Shown: positions 1 through 12,031 of the stretch, one piece after another
Position numbering within the stretch: position 1 is the first letter of the stretch
Layout: each line of letters opens with the position of its first letter
Source: Hemicentrotus pulcherrimus
Taxonomy: Eukaryota; Echinodermata; Echinoidea; Camarodonta; Strongylocentrotidae
DNA length: 16,174 bases
Assembly (NCBI GenBank): GCA_003118195.1
Contig: BEXV01005580.1
Location: 1-16,174, forward strand
Direction: 5' to 3'
Program-made: the position numbers and the translations under genes
The notes under the pieces: generated by a model
The model's database searches: none
Seen by the model: only the letters and a program-made list of their open reading frames with translations
What the model was told of the DNA's origin: nothing

Positions 1-440
1 ATACATGTATGGCATGGAAACTTTGTAAGAAGACGTGTAGGGTACTTGATGTTTATATTTGATTTGCGTCCCCTTTCTTGGATGATAAATATAAAAAATG
101 AAATTGAAATGAAACCTACTAAACTCTTGAGGTAATGGTAAACCCATTCCAACCAGAGGTGTTGCGGTCTAGGGGATACGTTGCTTGACTGCGAATCACA
201 TGGTTCGCGGTTCGAGTCAAGCCGCAGCACTAAAGTCCCTTGATAATATATTAATTTACGTTTGCCATTCTCGACACAGGTTTAGTAAATGGGTATCTGG
301 TAGGAAGACATTCCTTGAATGCTTGAGCGCCTTTTCATGGAAAGTCGGCTGAAGCCAGGGTAACAATATGATTGCAGGGGGAACAGTATTCATACTGATG
401 AGGCTACCCTGGGTAAAGAAGACATGTACCACTAGAATAA
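1..440. repeat. tRNA-derived SINE-like element in intron
   Basis: Positions 161-229 look like a degraded tRNA gene on the plus strand. A 7-base acceptor arm (gttgcgg at 161) can pair with ccgcagc near 222-228. An A-box-like tctaggggatacg and a B box ggttcgagtc (209-218) are spaced as in a pol III promoter. About 200 bases of non-tRNA body follow (to about 425), as in tRNA-derived SINEs. The T and anticodon stems do not fold well, so this is not a functional tRNA. The family name cannot be given from sequence alone. Bases 1-130 show nothing else recognisable. Confidence 0.55.
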
Positions 441-449
441 CTCCACTGG

Positions 450-1342
450 AAATAAGAGGGGAAATGTGAGAGTGAGAAGAGAAGAGGAGGAGAGGAGAGG
501 AGGAGAGAAAAGGAAAGGAGAAGAGGAGAAGAAAACAGAAGAGGAGAGGAGGGGAGAGGAGAGGAAAGAGAAGAGAAGAGAAGAGAAAAGAAGAGAACAG
601 AAGAGAGGAGAGGAGGGGAGAGAGGAGATGAAAGAGAAGAGAAGAGAAGAGAAGAGAAAAGAAAAGAAGAGAACAGAAGAGGAGAGGAGAGGAGGGGAGA
701 GGAGAGGAAAGAGAAGAGAAGAGGAGAGGAGGGGAGAGGAGAGGAAAGAGAAGAGAAGAGAGGAGAAAAAAGAGAAGAGAAAAGAAGAGAACAGAAGAGG
801 ACAGAAGAGGACAGAAGAGGAGAGGAGACAAAAGAGGAAAGGAGAGAAGAGAAGAGAAAAGAAGAGAACAGAAGAGGAGAGGAGAGGAGGGGAGAGGAGA
901 GGAAAGAGAAGAGAAAAGAAGAGAACAGAAGAGGAGAGGAGAGGAGGGGAGAGGAGACAAAAGAGAAGAGAAGAGAAAAGAAGAGAACAGAAGAGGACAC
1001 AAGAGGACACAAGAGGAGAGGAGACAAAAGAGGAAAGGGGAGAAGAGAAGAGAAAAGAAGAGAACAGAAGAGGAGAGGAGAGGAGGGGAGAGGAGAGGAA
1101 AGAGAAGAGAAGAGAAAAGAAGAGAAGAGAAGAGGAGAGGAGACAAAAGATCAAAGGAGAGAAGAGAAGAGAAAAGAAGAGAACGGAAGAGGAGAGGAGA
1201 CAAAAGAGGAAAGGAGAGAAGAGAGGTGAAAAGAAGAGAAAAGAATAGAGGAGAGGAGAAAAGAGAAAGAAGAAAGAACATGAGAGAATTAAAAGAGGAG
1301 AGAGAGAGAGAGAAGGGAGGAAGGAGAGAAAAGAAGAGAAAA
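450..1342. repeat. Polypurine (GAA/GAGG) satellite-like tract, about 0.9 kb
   Basis: The plus strand is almost entirely A and G for nearly 900 bases; on the gene strand it is a pyrimidine run. Words such as agaagagaaaagaagagaac and ggagaggaggggagaggaga recur. GAACAG-type markers fall at 595, 671, 790, 866, 923, 985, 1062 and 1181 (the last GAACGG), giving spacings of 76, 119, 76, 57, 62, 77 and 119 bases. It therefore has a higher-order repeat structure. It begins about 15 bases after the donor of exon 1357-1485. Long open frames on both strands here are composition artefacts. Confidence 0.95.
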
Positions 1343-1356
1343 CCAGTCACACTCAC

Positions 1357-1485
1357 TTGCCCTGCTCTGGAATGCGGTAGAGCTTAGAGGTGACCTGTAG
1401 CAGGAGAAAGTGGTCCTTGAGCTCCCTCAGAATGTAGACCAGAAGGGCCACAGAGCGATACATGTGCCATGGAAAACTACCAGAT
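1357..1485 (-). CDS. CABIN1: CABIN1 exon ([18 protein letters not shown]), last exon in window
   Basis: The exon has 129 bases: one base finishing Arg, 42 codons and AA of a split Lys. [37 protein letters not shown] and EQGK match vertebrate [30 protein letters not shown] (recalled in part). The acceptor is tattacag/ATCTG. The donor is GGCAA/gtgagt, chosen because it leaves the phase expected from vertebrate QGKKYL. The rest of the gene, including the calcineurin- and MEF2-binding tail, would follow to the left of this window. Confidence 0.93.
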
Positions 1486-4400
1486 CTGTAATATTGCAAT
1501 AATTAAAAGAGAAAAGGTTTATTTCATGATGATATAAAGCAAAATCACAAACACCAGCTGTGACCAGCAGATGTGGAACAATTAGATTAGAAACGAAAAC
1601 AATTGATTACATAAATAATAATAATAAAAATGGTGCTTATACAGCGCTTACCATCAAAGTCTTAAAGCGCTATAACAAACAAAATACAATGATAAACATT
1701 TACATATTAAACAAAACAAAAAGAAAAAGAAAATGCAAATAAACCTACAAATTACAATACATATGAAATATACATCAATGGGAACAGAGTAAGTTAATCA
1801 TCAAAAGTAATTTTGGATAAATGTGTCAGAAGACAAGTTTTGAATTGGTCGACAGTCTGACAGTTATATGACATCATTATCATCACCATCAAGTGCCAGG
1901 TCTGTTAAAGACGTCTGCGGTCATGGCTCTTAATTTTTGTCTACTTTCTGCCACTCTTAAAAAGCTGGTATTGTTGATTTCATTATTGGATGCAGATTTG
2001 TCCAGGCAAATATATGTGGCATTGCCTTCTCCTGCTCTCTTCCCAGCAATCTTCCCTGTTAATATCATTTTTTCTAGATTATCCTTTCTTATGCGCTAAA
2101 CAAATTGCATTTTTACTAATGTCCGAACTGGCTTATTAGGTAAATGTCTGAAAATTGCCCTCCTGGCAACTTTTCACAAAACTTTCGTAAGTACAAGCTT
2201 ACCGACATCACATTGAAATATGTGTATCAAGTTGAAAACATGTTTCAATGGAATGTCGATGAACTTGTACTTATGACTGTTTCATGAAACAGTGCTTTGG
2301 GGGGTGTTGCACAAAGATCCTTTGTTGAACCTATCTGTAAGTTGAACTTAACAATCATGGAAAGCCATTAGCATCTTTTAAAATATTTTGTAAAAGTTAT
2401 TGTAAAAGGCATAAAATGTTGATTCAAATCATTCATATTTTCTATTATCAAGGTGACTTCCTATCCTTGATGTGGAGTTTATGAAAAGTCTAAAATACTT
2501 GAATTTCTGCTTTTGAATATATTTCATTTTAAGGCTACAAATGGCTCTCCATAATATTAGGTCCAACTTAGAGATAACTTTAACTTAGGATCTTTGTGAA
2601 ACACCCCCTGTTCTTCTCCTTTGGACTCACCGATCAATGTCTTGGATAGGGTTCCTCCAGATCCCTTGGAAGAGGTTCTTGCTCTTATGCTGCTCTGAGA
2701 AGAGACCCGGTGCAACGATGTGGTCTGCGGGAGTCTTGGGAGGGTAACCACTGCTACCACCTATCAGGATGTCCTTACTCCAGGCCAAGTTCTGCTCAAG
2801 AGAGTCAACAAAAAGTGTACATGTTATCAGTTCCTGTGATATGGTGTTAAAAAAATTGCGCTTCAAATGATCATGAAGTGCCTCAAAGTGCGGCTTGTTA
2901 AAGTCCATGAAATTCCTGACTGACCTGAAGGTTTAAAATTATGATTGCAGCATGAGCTATATCCAGGATTCTGTTTCAGAATCTGAGGCAAAGTTACAGA
3001 GTCACTTTAATAGGCAGGTGTTCATTATCGAAAGAAGCATCGTTGAATATTGACTGGAATTTATGTATCCACTGTTCTTATTCAAGCTATAGTTTAGCAA
3101 CTTTGGGCTTAAGTAATTTTATGTTGTAGGAAACTCACCTTGTGGGTTGGGGCGTAGGCATAGAGGTAGGCCATTCTGTAAGCTGCCTTGTAATGCTGTG
3201 GGAACCTCTGAAGGCAGAGTTTCATGGCACCAAGACACACATTGATCAACTCCAGGTGTCTCTTCTTTGTCTCCTCGTCCACCTCAACCACTGTCTCTCC
3301 TTCGGTCTCTCCTTCTGTCATTCGTTCAGTCTCTCCTTCTGTCGTTCCTTCAGTCTCTCCTTCAGTCTCTCCTTCTCTCATTCGTTCAGACTCTTCGCCA
3401 GCCTCCTTCTTCTTGGTGACTTCATCGTTTTCCACTTTGCCCTCATCCTTTATCGCCAAGCTTGTTCCTACATTGCTTCCAGTCACTAGTCCTGTAATGA
3501 CAGGGGTCTTTGTGGTACTATCCTCTTTGCTTTGGACTGCAGCACCCATCCCTTGGATGCTGGTGTCCATTTTGACTTCAACCCTCTCTTGTGCGTCTGC
3601 TTCGTTCTCGTCTTTAACTTTTATCTCCTCCTGTTCAGGAACGTCTCCTTTTTGGCCTTTGTCATCTCCTGCAGCACTATCTTGTTCCACTTTCTCAGAA
3701 TCGCCATCCTGCGGCTTGCCATCTGGACCTGCTTCAAGGTGTAGGACACCGTCAGCACTTCCTCCTTCCTCTGGAAGATCACCATCTACTCTATGACTAC
3801 TTAGTCTTTGACTTTCTACTTTACTTTCATCCATTTTATGCCTTTGGATCAGTTTCTCATCGTTGCTTCTACTCTGGGTACTGTCACTTGGTGGTACATC
3901 ACCCGCTCCTGGTTTGTCTTCCATTTCCTCTTCCTTGATGGAATCTGCTTCCTCTGACCTTGTATCTAACGTAGGCAGTGTCTCTTTCTCAAGACTTGGC
4001 AATACTAAAAGGTCTTCCATTCCCTTCTCTTGGATCTCTCCAACTTGAGAGATAGACTCCAGAGTTGGGGCATCACTGTACAATTTTTCCTCAGAACCAA
4101 ACTCTGCAATCTCCCCTTCCTTCTTCTCATCAGAAATGAGGGCGGTTGGTTCTTTTGCGATGTCTTCTGGCTCTTCTTCTTTCCTTCGATCCATTTCTTT
4201 GTCTTGAAGTTGAGTTTTCTGCACTCCAGCCTTCATCTGACACTGCGCCGGCACAGTACCTTGATCAACTTCCATCTCTCCCAAAAAGACTTTGTCTGCA
4301 TCATCTACAACTTCAGCCTTCTTATATTCATCCTCTTTGGATCCATCATCACTAGGCTTCTGCAGTAGTGCCAATTCTTCTGCGTCATCTGCTTCTCTGA

Positions 4401-6175
4401 CTTCTCCTTGTCCTCCATCTTCTCCTCCTCCTTTGATGTTCTCCAGATTCTCTTGGTTTCCCTTTTTACCTCCTTCATCTCCTTTCTCTGGTTCTACGAT
4501 ATCTCCTGATGATCCAATTTCCATTTTCTCTTCAGACATATTACCCTCCAAGGTCCTCTTCAGAACTTCTTTCGTCTCCTCTAGACCTCCTTTATTCCGA
4601 TCAACAGATTCCACAGCTTTATTCCGATCAACAGATTCCACAGCTTCATTCATGTCAGCAGTATCTGCTTCATCCATCTCGTTGGCAACTGGGGATTGTT
4701 CATCAGTCTTCTCTGTACCATCTTGATTTATCTCTTCTCCTTTCGAAGCAGGAATAGGTTCCTTTGCCTCTTCGGTGTCCATAGCGACAGCTTGTTCTGG
4801 ATAACCGGGTTCCCCATCATCAGGAGGCGCAGAGACCACAGCCGGATCCACTTCAGCTCTGAGCTCATCAGGTTTCTCGGTCACTTCTTTCCTGTCCTCA
4901 GCTGAAGACATAGAGACATTGTCCTTATCTGCAGGAGATTCACTCCTTTCAGTGGCAGCTTCCACTTCAGGGCTTGGTTTGGAGACGACTATGGCAGGGA
5001 TCTCTAGCTTGGGATCTTGACAAGGAGAGGTTGCGACGATGTCTTCAGTGGTTGTTCTACCTTCAGGTTGATCTGTGGGAGGGATAAGGAAAATTGCATG
5101 CAATTAATATGTAAGAGGAATCACATGACAATTCCTTTATAGGAATTCTCATCTATTTTGAAACCCACAAAATGGACAATAAAATATGATTAGACCTCAC
5201 TCTCCTATATTCAAAAATTAAATATTTAGCATAGTGTACTGAAAATTTGTAATTCTATAAACCACAAATTATTTAGGATGCTTAGAGGCCTATGTTGCAA
5301 GCAGTTAGTGTTTTTTAGCTCACTTGCCCTTCATTAACTTCATTTTCACTCAAACATAGAATGTCTGTATTTCGCTGCAAGAGTTTTTTGGTGGCCATTA
5401 ACAATATCATGCCTGAAAGAACCCTATTTGGTGCAGCCCTTTCCAGTGAATACCTTTTTCAGGCTGTTCAGCATCGGAAACTCCTCCACTCATCCCCTCT
5501 TCTCCTCTCGTCATTCCTTCCTCTCCAATCCCTACAATAGAGGGCGTTCCATCAGGTGTGGTTGGAACGGCTTGCGCCTCTGCCGCAGATAGGGCACGAC
5601 GGGCCGGGACGGGGCGCAACGTAATCGTGTTCCGCTGGGCGGAGAGGAAGGACGACATGCTCTCGTCACCAGAGAAAATGTCACTCTCGGAAGCAGTGTC
5701 TGCAAATTTGGTTTCAATAAATGTTAAGGAATTTCATGGAACAGATGTCTTTCAAGGGGTTTGGTCCAAGGAATTTTTCCAACTTCTTTTCTTGCATAGA
5801 ATATACTGGGCCCTTTGCACAAAACTTACCATTGATGGTAACTTGGCCATCAATTGTAACTACCATGAATATTTTTCTTGATTGACTGTTGAGCCCTGTT
5901 ACCATCATGTGGTAGTTACCATTAATGGCAAAGTTACCATTAATGGCAAAGTTACCATCGATGGTAAGTTTAATGCAATGGGCCCAGAAACAAAAGCAAA
6001 ACATGTAGGACTCTTGCTCTTTGCTTCCTTATAAACAAATGAAATGAAAACCTCTAGAAAAAATAATGAAGATATTATCCCTTCCCCATACATGTACATG
6101 TAGCTTCCAACCTTCCAAGCTAAAGGAATATGGCGATACAAAGTTAGGAATACACTGCATCTTGTAAAAGAGGGA

Positions 6176-6240
<65 letters not shown>

Positions 6241-9200
6241 TGAGAGAGAGAGAGAGATAGTGAGAGAGAGAGAGTGAGAGAGAGTGTGAGAGAGAGTGTG
6301 TGAGAAAGAATGTTTGTGTGTGTGCGTGAGAGAGAGATAGTGAGAGTGAAAGATAGAAAGAGTGAGAGATAGAAAGAGTGAAAGAGAAAAGTGCAGAACC
6401 AAATATTAATGTACCTGTAGTGGGCTCCTCTTGGCTTGACCTAGATCTGCGGTATTTATCATGCAGGTAGTCGTGATCCTGGGGTGTGGCAACATAGATG
6501 GGGCTGCCACGCCTCTTAGGTGCCAGGCTGGGAGGTGTGTCAGGCTTGGATGGACGTATCCTTGCATCTTGCTCAGTATCAGTTGACCTGAGAGATAATG
6601 ACAAAGAGACAAAGTGAAATAAAAGGTAGTCATGATCCTGGGGCGTGGCAACATACCGGTACACAGGGCTGTCACACCTCTTGAGGGTGAGACAAGGGGC
6701 GTTTCCTCACCTCCCATTTGTTATCAGTGGACCCCAAACAAGAAATGAAAAGAACACAATTGTGAAGATGATAATAGCCAAGAAGTAAGAATTGAAGGTA
6801 CATATACACACAATTATGATTCTGGGCATAACAATAGATTATAGGGCTACTACACCTCTTAGGTGACAAGTTAGAGGATGTGTCAGGGTTAGAAGGACGT
6901 TTCCTCACCTCCTGTTCAGAGTCCGTCAAGCTGAAGATAAGTTAAGCTCAAATATAAGCATAAGATATGTAGACATAAACTAAACAATACAGATATACAA
7001 TGGTGGACTAGTACTTCCTCCCCACCTCCTGCAAACTACCCCTGGGACTAATACTCTCTAAACAACTAGCCCCAACAACAATTACCCCAAAGGACAACTA
7101 GCCCCAACAACAACTACTCTAAAGGACAACTTTCCCCTAGAACAATAACCCTAAAAAAGAATACCGTATTTGCCGGCAATAACGCCGCACCCTTGTATAA
7201 GCCGCACCCCCGATTTAAAAAAAAAAAATAAAAAATTTGGACCAAGTCGGGAGTCGAACCCAGGCCGACACAGGTAGATTGGGAGCCGAAACCAGCGCCT
7301 TAGACCGCGCGGCTATCCTGCACCGATGCCTAGGGCTGCAGTTTTTTGTGATGTATACATTGAAATGGATTGAAAACGGCGATTTGCGTGCGGGATACTT
7401 CTTATTTTACTTTTGCAATGCATTGGAACGAACTTTTATCAAGATCTATCGGCAGATGTTGTTTTTGAAAGATTATTTGCGTCTTCATGTCAACAATGCA
7501 AGGTAAAATTGTCGATAAGATGTGTGGAAATGTCCTGTTCCATAGTGGTATAGTTATTGCACCATTCGTAGATATGTGCAAATTTGTGTTTTGACTTGAT
7601 TTTTTTAAATTTTTTACTCTGTCGCCGTATATACGCCACACCCTGACTTTTAGATTTTTTCTCTCCCGAAAATACTGAGGCGTTTACGCCGGCAAATACG
7701 GTACCCCCCTTTAACCCTATCTCTCAATCACAGTTATAACATCAATGCTGTATCCTAAAGAAAAGGAGTCTAGAGTAGATATTCAGAGAAAAAGTAGTAT
7801 CACCAACAAAGCAAATAGCATCCAAACTACAAATCGTCTGTTGAGAACTCAGAGAGCTTCAGCCCATACATTTTGACACAGAGTCAGCCATTTTGGCTCT
7901 CGATAGACAAAGTTATTCTTGCAGAATGATAATCTACGGCAAACCTACGGTTCACTACTGGGTTCTCTCTTCTTCTCCTCTGCCCTGACGAAGGGAAGCT
8001 GTGCAGCTTCTTGAACGAGGCCCTCTAGTGTTCCGTACGCATCCAACTTGACCTTTGTACCTGGCAGCGAGCACTGGACAAGCTTCAAGATGGCTGAGTG
8101 GATTCTGAAGTACATCTACAAAAAGAAATACAAATAATGCCAGTCAAGTCTGCTTTAACAGCAACCACCTGTATACAAAGACCACTTTTCTGGAAAGAGA
8201 CCATGTTATTGATTGATTCCCTTGAACAGTGTTCCTCTTTGATATTTGGAGTAACCTGTACATAAAGACCACCTGCCTATAAAGACCACTTGTCTCGTCT
8301 CCTCTGATGGTCTCATATTATAAAGCACATATCATTTGCATTGTTAATATCCTTCTCAGGGAACAAAAAAAATTGCCTTGTATTACACTGTACAACTAGC
8401 TTGGGTTTAGCCAAGTTGCCATAAAGCAATAGAATTATTCTGAAGCGATCTTTTCTGATTCGAGGAGTCTGGGAAGATGAGAAGTAAGTTTGATTGTTGT
8501 TAAATAAAGAAGTTATGCATCCATCAACCTCAACCTCAACGAATGTGCACCGTAAGTATGATAGACGTTGAGAAGGAAGTAATATTTCAGACACGTTACT
8601 TTTTCAATGCATTGATTTGTTTGTGTGAGCTTAAAGTAGTCACCCGAAGAATCAAAAGTGTTTTGAATTGTTGCAAAGTTTATATTATTGCGAAGGGGAA
8701 GCCTTACTGATTAAATATAACAACTTCCTTCTTCAAAATATGTTTGGGGCCCGCAGTAATCATCTCTCAAAAATGATAATTTTGAGATCCAGATTTTCTG
8801 CCTTCAGCGGTCCTCTGTAGAGGGTCAAGATTTTGACGTCACATGCATGACACAGCTGGCCACAAACCATTGTACACCTTTCCATGATATCTGTATGATT
8901 TTCAGCGATTTTTCAGCAAATTGTTCATGTTTTTCATGAGAAAATCTTTCCATCCATATATAATTTGTCCATAATTATCAGTTGTCATGAATTTTCTTGT
9001 CCAAGGAGGAAAACAGTGTCGACATAGTTCCAATTTGATTCTCTCCACATGAATTGACAAAAGGAGTTGACAAACTGCCTGTAAACGACAGCGCTAGGTT
9101 TGACATATGGGCTTACCTCCAGAGCTTCCAGGGAGAAGTCTGTTGGGTTGTGGTAAGGGATCTTCTTCGGGTATCTCGCCTCGCTTTCATGCAGATGATA

Positions 9201-11976
9201 ACTCGCCTGCAAAGTTGAATAACACAGATCAAATTATCACATTAAAATCTATCTTCTCTGACATAGCTGTTTTCTTTCTTGCATGTGAGTACACTTGTGT
9301 CGAACCTGATGTGTTTTTTTAATCCATGACTCTCATTTCATTTTCTCTCTCCTTTTCTTTCAACAATGTATCTATGTTTTATACATGTATTTATCTCTTA
9401 CACCTCTCTCTCTCTCTCTCTCGCTCTCTCCATTTCCTCCAAACACATGTAAGCCCTATGCCATGAGGCATTTTCTTTTTCTCTCTCCCTCTCTTATTTT
9501 CCAGCTCTTTCTTCAATTGTATGTATCTCTATCTATCTTTTCTCTCTTTTTCTACAGTAAGTGTACGGTTTTCTCCCATTCTTTCTCTCCGCCTGTCTGC
9601 CCTAAGTCAACAAATCAATCAATTCTCTTTGGTCTTCTTTCATTAACCAATTCTTCTATCTATCCCACCTACCTTCATATAATGTCTCTCCCTCTCTTAC
9701 TTTCCAGCTCTTTCTAGAATCATAGGTACATGTATCTCTATATCATGTCTCTCTTTTTCTATTATTGGTACATAAATTTTATGTTTTTATCTGTTATTTC
9801 TCTTACACTCTGCTCTAAATCAGCAAAATCAATCTTTTGTCTTTCTTTTATCAACCAATTCTTCTGTCAATCCCACCTACCTTCAGATAGTGTCGCAAGC
9901 TCTCCTCCATGAGTAGTCTCTTTTCAGCCACCTTGCCCAGCATATAATGAACCAGCCATTCTTCATCCCCTTCTCCTTCACACGTCGAGGCTTGCCTGAA
10001 ACAGTGCTCCGCCTGCTCCAACATCTCGGCTTGTTTCACGCTGAGAGAAGTAATGTCTTCATCACTGATCTTCAATTGATCCTTCTGTAATTGACAAAGA
10101 AATCACAGAGGATTCAATTCAATTTATTTTTCCATCTTTAAAAAAGAACAAGTATAACATAATATTTACACATTGTATTAAAATAATAATATAAACAATT
10201 TTTTTTTAAATGAAGGGCTATAAGGATAGCCCTTCATTTTAAACAAAATTGTTTATATTAGGCAAGTTGTTTGTAAGCAGGACCCTGGTACAGTATAAAA
10301 TATAAAATTCACAACTTTGTTAGAGACATTTTTAAAATTTGAGAGAATTGTAAAACAGCAAAATGATATATAAATCAGAAAATTGCGATCTACTTAATAG
10401 CTACTTTAAAGGTACTATGTCCAATTTGCAGGCCAAAAAAAATGAAAAAGTTAAATTCCAACGGCATTTGAAAGATAATACTTATTTAGCACTTCCCTAA
10501 AGAAGGTGGGGCTTGAAAAATGTCTTCAAGTGGGAAAATAACGACGTTTAGTTGTCAAATAGACTTTAGGGCTATAGAGCCCAAAAGTAATAGTCTTAAC
10601 TTTCAGACAATTGTACCAAATGGTCATACGTTTTATGCTGCGCAAAGATTCAATCAATTTAATCTTGGCCATCACAAGAAGTGGGTTTTTGATGTAGACA
10701 AATGCTCATGTACCCTTTACAACTCTTTTCATGTATGTTATTATCAAAGAAGAAAAAAAGCCAATCAGTCACTCAATAGTGTCTGACAGTGAAGTCTAGC
10801 AAGTAAACAGGTTTCCTTGCATAATTTGAATATGAGGACACTGCAAACGTTTAAATTTCACAGATAGGACATACATGACATATTCATAATTCCTGCAAAG
10901 TTCTACAGCATTTGAGGTTGGCTGAAAAAGGGACATGTATCTTTAAGTAGACAAATACATGTACACCTACACACATAATCATATGCAGACAAGGAGAAGA
11001 AAAGATATGATAATCAAATTTCTTAGATATTGAAGAGTATAGCCTCTCTGCTTGCTTGATTGTTTGGAACTATGTTCAATTTGCTAATATATACCGGTAT
11101 GTGTCATGTCAGCATGAAATTTAATAATCTGAACCGCTCATAGAATTTGCAAACATTTTAATTAAGCAAAAGTTTTTGGTTTTACAGCATCTCTAGAGCT
11201 CGCTGGAAACATCGCAGTGCTGCCACCCCAAAATACAAATATATTAGACGGAAACATTGAAAGATATTTTCATTGATTTGAAAATCATACCTGCTTGATT
11301 TGCCTAGAGGCGTGTGAATGCAGGATGTATGCGTAGGAACCATATTCAATCCATAAGGAATAGTTTGTGGCGTCGATCTCTAGAGCTCGCTTGAAACATC
11401 GTAGTGCTGCTACTCCGTGTTTGAAAATCGGTCCATCGCTCTTGGTGTCACTCTGGTTTTTGAAAGAAAAATGGTAGCATAAGATACCTTGTCCCAGGTC
11501 AAAAGATACCTTGTCCCAGGTCAAAAGATTGCAACGGAACTGTCAAAGATTAAATAGACTTAAACAAGACTGCATTTTCTCCAAAGGAAAAACTATTTGA
11601 AAACTGGGACCGAGTGAAATATTAACATTACAGGGAAAAAATAAGTGAATTTTCTCATATAGCAACATTTTTAGAACCCTAACCCATACTTACAGAGTTG
11701 TTTAGTTTGAGATCCAGCCGTCCGACTCGAGCCAGGGCCATGCCTGCCCAGCTGTCCAAGCGGTTCGGAGACACACACAGGTCGTGGACGTAGAACTTGA
11801 TCGCTTTCCTGAATTGAAGAAAAAACAGCGAATTCAACATGTGATAGACAAGGCACAACATTGCAGTGATACGCAACAAATTATGATAATTGATGATGAT
11901 TGATGATGATGAAGATGATAATGACTGATGATGATGAAGATGATGATGATGATGATGATGATAATGTTGATGATGG

Positions 11977-12031
<55 letters not shown>

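Noticed and set aside
256..1356. Long open frames on both strands (366, 260, 240 and 207 codons) in the purine-rich tract
   Set aside because: They consist only of Leu/Ser/Phe/Pro or Glu/Arg/Lys runs forced by the A/G composition; no protein-like content.
1893..2099. A 68-codon plus-strand frame with hydrophobic content
   Set aside because: No recognisable similarity and no start or splice context; probably intron chance.
3224..4757. Several plus-strand open frames opposite the giant exon
   Set aside because: Shadows of the coding strand; composition (Ser/Phe/Leu) mirrors Glu/Lys codons and there is no homology.
5905..6664. Ser/Leu-rich minus-strand frames across the (GA)n tract
   Set aside because: Translation of a microsatellite; only the part at 6415-6587 belongs to a real exon.
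7238..7326. Functional tRNA-Leu gene
   Set aside because: Acceptor arms do not pair and no secure anticodon stem can be drawn; it lies inside a transposon-like element.
8834..8841. Perfect TGACGTCA (CRE) palindrome in an intron
   Set aside because: An 8-base match is not rare enough in 16 kb, and no other regulatory context is visible.
10520..10786. An 88-codon plus-strand frame inside a possible MITE
   Set aside because: It has a varied composition but no recognisable domain, no splice context and no neighbouring coding sequence; probably chance in a repeat.
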